Part shown: piece after piece, positions 20,656 to 26,220 of the stretch
Layout of the letters: every line of letters starts with the position of its first letter
How positions within the stretch are numbered: the first letter of the stretch is position 1
From: Apostichopus parvimensis
Taxonomy: Eukaryota; Echinodermata; Holothuroidea; Aspidochirotida; Stichopodidae
Direction of reading: 5' to 3'
DNA length: 26,220 nucleotides
Assembly: GCA_000934455.1 (NCBI GenBank)
Contig: KN884858.1
Location: forward strand, 39,011-65,230
Translations under genes and position numbers: made by a program
The notes under the pieces: model-generated
What the model saw: the letters and a program-made list of their open reading frames with translations, nothing else
Told to the model about the DNA's origin: nothing
Database searches by the model: none

Positions 20656-22455
20656 CTGAAAAATAAGCAAAAAGTAGGAAAAACTCAATTTAAAAATCTC
20701 TCCATATACCAGGATTGAATCCCTCAACATCCACATCAAGTCTGTGCAAATGACAGAATGTTTATTGAAACCAAACGTTATTGATAAGAGAGAGCAAAGT
20801 AAAAAATATTTTTAAATGAAGAAAGACAAAGTGGTGACTAGTTGATTGTGATACCTTAATTAAAGTTACATCATTCCATGATTAAGTCAGAGGAGATGTT
20901 TGAAAACAACTACATAAAGTGTGGTTATTTCAAAAAGACCCATCGACACAACTTTTTATAGTTTCTCCTACATCACTTTCAGAAGAGAAGTAACTATACC
21001 TAGCCTACATGCTTTGAATATTAGAATCTGTGTAAAATTCGCTTTCGCCAGTAACTGGTACTCTAGTGAACTGTCAGCTGTTCCTTTGATACAGTAGATA
21101 ATTCCTATTACCTAATAGCATTGTCTCTTATAGTAGACTGACCAGTGGCGTAGGAAGGTACTTTTGAGTGGGGGGGCTGAAGACTGATGGCCGGCCTGGG
21201 GGAGGGGTCTTAGGGAGGGGGTGTCCCCCTCCCCTTTGGAATTTTTTTGCATTTCCAGGTGGCCTCAGATGCAATTTGGTGCAATATAGCACACTTCAAC
21301 ACCCACTCCATTTTGTAAATAATTTTGCATTTTCACCTGGCCTTAGATGCAATTTGGTGCTTTAAATGAGATTTTTTTCTCATTTGGAAATGAAAAAGGG
21401 GTTTTCTGACTTGCGGAGCGGGGGGCGGAATGATACTTCCGCCCCACCATATTTTTCACCTGGCGCCCCCCCAGCCCCCCGGTTCCTACGCCCTTGAGAC
21501 TGACTTAGTTTTTTAACTGGAAAGAATCCAGTCACCAAGGAATAGTTGTACAAATCTATAAGTTATAAAAAACAACCAGCACTAATTGTCCTCTAATAAA
21601 AAGGTTCCTTTTGACTCCTATCTTTGGTGATAATTTGCTTGTGCCTTTTATCGTTAGATCTAAAAAGTCTGTTTCACTTTTCTTGTGATATTTTCCTCGC
21701 TTTTGTGTTTGCAGTATAATTTAATGTGTAAGCCAATCAGAAGCCAATCGTCAATAGAAAATCGACTATTAAATTAAATTAAAATTAAAAACAAACTTTC
21801 AGAAAATTATTATTTTAGGAAAAGCAAAGAACTTCTTGGCCCCTGAATTAGAACCTCAGAAATACATGGTCTAAGGCACTAAAGCCAGATGGCTATTTTG
21901 TTTTAACCATTTCTCCATCCTGCAGGTGCCAGTTGAAAGACTGTATGAAACTTGCATACCAAGCCAGCATCACTACTTAGAACACAGCAAAGAAGAGAAG
22001 TTTGGATTTCCTGACTGTGCAAACAACTGCCTGACAAGTCAATATTACCAAATTTTTGAAAGAGCAAATATATTACTTCATAGGGAGTTTTTTTTTTTAA
22101 CCAGCAAACTCAGAAATACAAAAATGTTATGTGAAGCAAAACTGTATCGCCGATCTGTTCCATTTAAAATAATCATAAATTGTTTAACACATTATGGAAT
22201 TCGTCAAATATCAGGAAATATAATGTTCTAAAGGTATATGCTGAAATTGATATCTACAGAAAGAAAACTTTACAATTTTTGGCATTTTTATCATTGCCAA
22301 AAAAAAAAAATGCAGCTGGATGAACTATATAAAGCATTCTTTAATTTCTTTATTAAAAAAATAGCAGATACCATGTTCCCAAACTAGATTTATTAGTTTA
22401 ACTTTCATTGACTAGATTTGCAAAACCCCATCACAAAGATTAAATCTAATCTTAC
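20656..22455 (-). other. COMMD4 intron 6
   Basis: 1.8-kb intron with donor GTAAGA (AAT G|GTAAGA) and a TTTTTCAG acceptor. It contains the MITE at 21143-21496. The + strand open frame at 21926-22231 is AT-rich with no recognisable domain and is treated as chance. Confidence 0.85.
21143..21496. mobile_element. 354-bp hAT-type MITE with 8-bp target-site duplication
   Basis: The element starts CAGTGGCGTAGGAAGG. Its other end, read on the opposite strand, starts CAAGGGCGTAGGAACC, giving an inverted repeat with four mismatches in 16. It is flanked on both sides by the perfect 8-bp direct repeat AGACTGAC (21135-21142 and 21497-21504). CA...TG-type ends plus an 8-bp duplication are the hallmark of the hAT superfamily. 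There is no transposase frame, so it is non-autonomous. It contains a partial internal duplication: about 38 bp around TGCAATTTGGTGC at 21244-21282 recurs at 21323-21360. It is inserted in the last intron of COMMD4. Confidence 0.9.
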
Positions 22456-22632
22456 CATTTAGAAAGACCCTGAATTTATCTGCTGACACTGTAAATGCTG
22501 ATGTGTCTGTTGTTTCAGTGTCTGGGTTGGCAATTTGCAGTTGTAATTGGATGCTTGGTACATTGACTTCATGCAGGTTGCTGGAGCTCACCACATAATC
22601 TACTCTCCAGTCTACTCCATCCAGTCTGGAAA
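22456..22632 (-). CDS. COMMD4: COMMD4 exon 6, most of the COMM domain
   Basis: COMMD proteins assemble as a ring with CCDC22/CCDC93 and Retriever (the Commander complex) and recycle membrane cargo from endosomes. The exon carries 58 codons plus split ends: SRLDGVDWRVDYVVSSSNL, then a beta-rich segment with VPSIQLQLQI, then TVSADKFRVFLN. The W-R-V-D-Y and L/V-S-A-D-K-F motifs are conserved COMM-domain landmarks and match human COMMD4 closely. The acceptor is TGTTCCAG|TT and the donor is AATG|GTAAGA. The acceptor and first ~40 coding bases are repeated four times in the upstream intron. Confidence 0.97.
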
Positions 22633-23065
22633 CTGGAACAAATGAAAAGACTAGACTAATAAATAAATGAGGCAAATATGTCAGTTACACACACAAAATC
22701 TTCACAACAATCTACTCCATTCAGTCTGGAGACTGGAAAATAAAAATACAAAAATGAGGGCAGACCTACCAATAAATTGGACAAATATTGCTATTATACA
22801 CAGAATATACTCTCTAGTCTACTCCATTCGGTCTGGAGACTGGACAGAGGTAAGGACAGTGTAATTAATCAATCAAGTAAAAAAGCTAGTTTTAGACATA
22901 ATCTACACCACAATCTTCTCCATTCAGTTGGGAGACTGGAAAATACAAAGACAATGACAGAGTTACCAGTTACAGTAGATCAGACAAATATGCCAGTTAT
23001 GTGTAACTAAATTATGGAGTTTCATAATCAATCGTCTACTCTACTCCATCCAGACTGGGCGAAAT
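22586..23065 (-). repeat. ~100-bp tandem array built from the exon 6 splice acceptor
   Basis: The + strand core TCTACTCCATYCAGTCTGG plus the acceptor occurs at 22611-22637 (the real exon) and again at 22711-22737, 22818-22844, 22914-22940 and 23040-23060. Spacings are 100, 107, 96 and 126 bp. Each extra copy on the - strand holds a CAG acceptor-like site followed by a degenerate version of the first ~40 nt of exon 6. In the exon's own frame the copies at 22711, 22818 and 22914 read SRLNGVD-C, SRPNGVD-stop and SQLNGEDCGVDYV, against SRLDGVDWRVDYV in the real exon. Intron tails are also shared (CAAATATGYCAGTTA). The array fills over half of intron 5. Confidence 0.9.
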
Positions 23066-23421
23066 GAACAAACAAGATAAAGAATAGGTAAATAAATAAA
23101 TAAATCTAAACAATACACTATTTATATTACTCAAGTTACAATTATGTGTCCTACTTTAGTCACGACTGGCCAGAACAGGAAAGTTGGTAGCAAATTTTGA
23201 TTCCAGAAAAACAAGTAACTGCTGGCACAGACTGACAAGTGTTTCAACTGCCATTCTGTTAACTCACTGAAACCAGAGGAATACCTTCTTCATACAAGAA
23301 AAGAAGTCAACTTTTGGATCTCTCAAGACCACTGAATATTGCACATGACAGGGGACTTTGTGTTAAAACTGTAACTTGTACAGTTTTCATGACGAAAAAG
23401 GAAAACAGTAGAATAAAGCAC

Positions 23422-23502
23422 CTCTAAAGCTCTGATCTTTAAATTTCCTTCTCACGTCATCTCGTTTGCCCTCATACGTCTTGCATAAGGCGGTGGAATG
23501 TT
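23422..23502 (-). CDS. COMMD4: COMMD4 exon 5
   Basis: 81-nt exon on the - strand. With the split G|AA codon it reads EHSTALCKTYEGKRDDVRRK then FKDQSFR, ending phase 1 (AGAG|GTGCTT). It corresponds to the linker between the helical N-domain and the COMM domain of COMMD4 (human EHAASLCRCYEEK). The donor GTGCTT is weaker than the others in the gene, but the reading frame joins exactly with exon 6 (G|TT, Val). A weak donor facing an array of duplicated acceptors is notable. Confidence 0.93.
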
Positions 23503-24651
23503 CTGCAGATGAATAAAATAAACAGAGTTAGATTTCAAAACAGACTAGATCTAGACAACATCTGAACATTTTACAGCACATCTTAGACTTATTAATGATG
23601 CTTATAAATAACTTTGTTTAAGTTTAAAGTGCATTGTAAACAAAACTGATACTTCATGATGGTGCAACCATCTGAGGTTACCAGATGCACAATCTCATCA
23701 AATGCACCAAATCTTAACAATCCATATTTTTCATTTCATTTTGTTTCTTTTATTTGTCTCTTCACATCATGATACAATGAATAATTCAAATAAATAAGAA
23801 TAACATATAGGAACGGATATGATCTAAAAACCCTTTTGGGCTTGGCGAGTAGAAAAAACTCCCTAAAAAGAAGAAGAAAAAAAGAAAGAAACCAAACAAA
23901 ACAAAATCAGTTCTTGGTGATAAACATGGTTTATTGTACTATGAAGCCTACACACCAATGAGGACCTAATGTTAAGCTACTGTCAATTAACTATACAGTA
24001 GTAGGACTTTATAACTTTTTTACATAATGTGTCTTAATCTTTACCATTAATATGTGGTGAGGAGGACATTCAAAGGTCATGAATCACAAACATGGCATGC
24101 CGTGGTCTTAAAATTTGACCACAGTTTGATTTATACTTTTAATGTCATCTCACACACTAACATTAGTCTTAGCATAGTGCACTTGTACAGTAGGTCTGGG
24201 CTTAAGTTTTATCCCCCATATGATCTATATGTATGGCAAGACCTGATGTCTTTGCTAGCTTGTATGAAGGCTTGAACAGAATTTACAAATGACAGGAGAG
24301 TACACATTTAACTTTTTGTGAGAAGTTATTCCAAGTATACAGCACCAATGGAGTAGACTTGTTGATTAAGCAGTTTTTCTTTTCCTTGCATTTCCCATCT
24401 AAAGTTCAAAATTCAAGGACTTTCAAGATCCCTAAAAGAGGGTTTTATTTTTTTTGATACGTTTTACAGTCTTCCAGACTGCCTAGGAACCACATGTGAA
24501 TAAGGTGTGTGTTTGGAACAATTAAGTACTAATTACCTGTCCTGCCCTTTAAAAGCAGTTTTCATGTTTCCAGGGAAGCCACAAAGACAACCATAAAACT
24601 GTTTTAAATGGTTAGTGTACAAGGACTATATCTTGAATTTGAAAATCTTAC
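23503..24651 (-). other. COMMD4 intron 4
   Basis: 1.15-kb intron, donor GTAAGA and acceptor TTCATCTGCAG. It contains a LINE-tail remnant at 23735-23865. Nothing else was recognised. Confidence 0.85.
23735..23865 (-). mobile_element. LINE 3'-tail remnant, homologous to the one at 4022-4210
   Basis: Read on the + strand, this piece shares GATCTAAAAACC, then GGCTTG-GAG, then an ACTCC end with 4165-4207 (AATCTAAAAAACC, GGCTTGTGAG, ACTCC). The neighbouring stretch TTTTGTTTCTTTTATTTG and CATGATACAATGA resembles 4055-4105. On the - strand this corresponds to the 3' untranslated end plus ATGAAATGAAA-type tail of the same retroelement family. No coding part remains. Confidence 0.5.
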
Positions 24652-24811
24652 CTTTGGGCAAACCCAGTTGTTGGAGCTCATTGGATAATGACTCTCCATC
24701 AACGTTGTGTTTGACTGCACTTGATAGTATGAAAGTCAATGCGGCAATACTGGCTTTAACATCTCCAATCTCATATTTAGCATCTGAAGTTAGTTTATGG
24801 ACTTTCTCGTA
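24652..24811 (-). CDS. COMMD4: COMMD4 exon 4, helical N-domain
   Basis: 160-nt exon giving 53 codons plus one base: [40 protein letters not shown] and [13 protein letters not shown]. It is nearly colinear with human COMMD4 (YEKILKLTADAKFESGDVK and [13 protein letters not shown]). It forms the alpha-helical N-terminal domain that contributes to the outside of the COMMD ring. The acceptor is CCTTCCTAG|TAC and the donor is AAAG|GTAAGA. Confidence 0.97.
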
Positions 24812-25206
24812 CTAGGAAGGCAAACAAGACATGCTTTACAAGAGTAATTCAAGTTAAAAAATATTGAGAGAAACATTAAAGATAAAACTTTGTTTTGCAG
24901 ATGTCTACTGTAGATACACACAACTAAATATAGTTAAACTAAAAAATTTAAAAAAAAATTGTTCATGAAATAGATAACACGGTGCAAAATGCATAATTAT
25001 GCATAAATGTTTTCCAGATCATTTTAAAAAACATTGGAGTATGTACACTATGTTCATCTTTGAGTAGCATAATCAAGATCTGCATTAAATGATATTGGGT
25101 TTTCTAGACTTGGCCTTTGTAGAAAATGTGACAACAGCCCACTGTACAGTACCGTAGGTCCACACTTTAACGCATTCATTTCTTTAAGTAAGGGAGAGAA
25201 ACTTAC
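24812..25206 (-). other. COMMD4 intron 3
   Basis: 395-nt AT-rich intron with donor GTAAGT and acceptor CCTTCCTAG. No other feature was seen. Confidence 0.9.
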
Positions 25207-25272
25207 ATCAATGTTTTCTCCAAGCAGATTTTTGATGACTTGGGCACAAAGTAATTTCATCTTTACCGATGT
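25207..25272 (-). CDS. COMMD4: COMMD4 exon 3
   Basis: 66-nt phase-0 exon with 22 codons: TSVKMKLLCAQVIKNLLGEN then ID. It matches human COMMD4 ([22 protein letters not shown]), with the hydrophobic helix positions kept. The acceptor is CTCTCCTTTCAG|ACA and the donor is GAT|GTAAGT. Confidence 0.96.
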
Positions 25273-25800
25273 CTGAAAGGAGAGAACAAAACCAGAACTA
25301 CTACATTACAAAGCACTTTAAAATGTTTCTTTCATGTTTACACATAATCTCTGATTAATAAATGAAAGGTTCATAAAAATAGTAATTACACTCACATAGT
25401 AATTAAAAACACAGTGTAGCAGTCTAAGAGTATTCAATGTCTAAGAACATACAGTACCTGTCCATTCAAAAGTAAAGTTATCTAATTTGCATATAAAAGA
25501 TTCCAGATGAACATTATCTTCATTGGCGTGAAAGTAAATTGCACCTTTTCGAATGCCTTTTTTCAACACATACAATATACAAATTCCCTTTAAAAGCATA
25601 ATTTAGAACTGGCGACTTTCACAGAAACCAAGTATGTTAGACTAGTTTGAACTGGAATTTGACATTCAACAAAATACGTTCAATGTGTACCTATGGTAAA
25701 TTGACTTAATGTGTACAAAAAAAAGCCACAGAGCTTTAAAATTATAATATGTTTAAGGCTCAAACATGTAAAGCAAATGAATTCCCACAAGGAAACTCAC
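25273..25800 (-). other. COMMD4 intron 2
   Basis: 528-nt intron with donor GTGAGT and acceptor CTCTCCTTTCAG. AT-rich; one TACAGTA motif at about 25450; otherwise nothing recognised. Confidence 0.9.
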
Positions 25801-25872
25801 AATTTTTGATAGAATGCTCATTTCAGCCAACACCCAATCAGGGCAATCAAGATCTCCACAGAATCTGAATCT
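25801..25872 (-). CDS. COMMD4: COMMD4 exon 2, start of the protein after Met
   Basis: 72-nt phase-0 exon: [20 protein letters not shown] then LSKI. Human COMMD4 begins Met then [20 protein letters not shown], so this exon begins exactly at residue 2. The acceptor ATTCTTTTCTTGCAG|AGA is strong and the donor is ATT|GTGAGT. The initiator Met must therefore come from a separate upstream exon ending in ATG. The open frame continues upstream of the acceptor with other Met codons, but that extension (LNILFLQ) has no counterpart in the family. Predicted full length is 201 residues against 199 in human. Confidence 0.96.
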
Positions 25873-26220
25873 CTGCAAGAAAAGAATGTTTAGCATGTGA
25901 GTGCACAATGCAATGTGAAAAGCCCAAATTAGCTTTTCTGATCTCATCAACATGTTTACTGGAACTGCCTCATACTGAGAACACTACAGTACTTTTAATT
26001 ATCCTACAGCTCTTCTTGAACACTAGCACCTCAAAATATGAAAGAGCAAAACACACATTTTTAACAGCAGAAATTTGGACATTCTCAACATTATCCTAGG
26101 TGCAGAGGGTCATAAAGTTTTCTTATTGGCAAGATAAAAAGAAATCTCAAAGAATGGCAATGAATCATGAACTTAGTACCACTACTATAGGCTACCATAA
26201 CTATTTGTCACACTAGTTAA
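25873..26220 (-). other. COMMD4 intron 1 or upstream region
   Basis: This DNA should contain at least part of the first intron of COMMD4. One ATG|GT on the - strand (ATG at 26196-26198, then GTAGCC) could be the end of exon 1, but its donor is poor and there is no CpG-rich promoter near it. Exon 1 is as likely to lie beyond the window. Confidence 0.5.

Noticed and set aside
21926-22231. 101-codon + strand open frame in COMMD4 intron 6
   Set aside because: AT-rich, antisense to COMMD4, no domain; frames of this length occur by chance here.
26196-26198. ATG followed by GT on the - strand as COMMD4 exon 1
   Set aside because: The position would fit, but the GTAGCC donor is poor and no promoter features surround it; left unassigned.

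Overview
The window is nuclear DNA from an animal: AT-rich, CpG-poor, with short exons flanked by GT/AG introns, minisatellites, non-LTR retrotransposon remnants and a MITE. Nothing prokaryotic or viral was seen. Both protein genes have close vertebrate counterparts, and the dispersed repeats look like those of marine invertebrates, so I infer an invertebrate deuterostome such as an echinoderm. The species is not proven.

Two convergent genes were found. On the + strand, 9883-14895 holds the last three coding exons of RNF180 (Rines), a tail-anchored RING E3 ubiquitin ligase. About 528 residues are readable, and the first zinc-binding part is missing upstream. On the - strand, 25872-20609 holds six coding exons of COMMD4, a COMMD subunit of the Commander endosomal recycling complex. 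The 200 residues are complete except for the initiator Met, which is expected on an upstream exon. The genes are tail to tail with about 5.7 kb between them. I see no functional link between them.

Layout: 1-131 short direct repeat; 236-320 weak CpG-containing promoter-like patch; 700-9880 no recognised exon (probably RNF180 upstream or intron DNA), with a LINE 3' remnant at 4022-4560 and a 25-bp G-rich minisatellite at 5287-5716; 9883-14895 RNF180; 14896-20608 intergenic or UTR DNA with a TCC microsatellite; 20609-25872 COMMD4, with a 354-bp hAT-type MITE in its last intron and a LINE tail in intron 4; 25873-26220 COMMD4 upstream.

The most unusual feature is that both genes carry a tandem repeat built on a splice site. 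In RNF180, a 36/37-bp minisatellite starts inside the 5' splice site of the RING exon and carries three further copies of the GTAAGT donor. In COMMD4, the 3' splice site of exon 6 and about 40 nt of its coding sequence recur four times, at roughly 100-bp spacing, in the preceding intron as degenerate decoy exons. A palindromic heptamer, TACWGTA, is also strongly over-represented (about 60 copies by eye), mostly in the left half.
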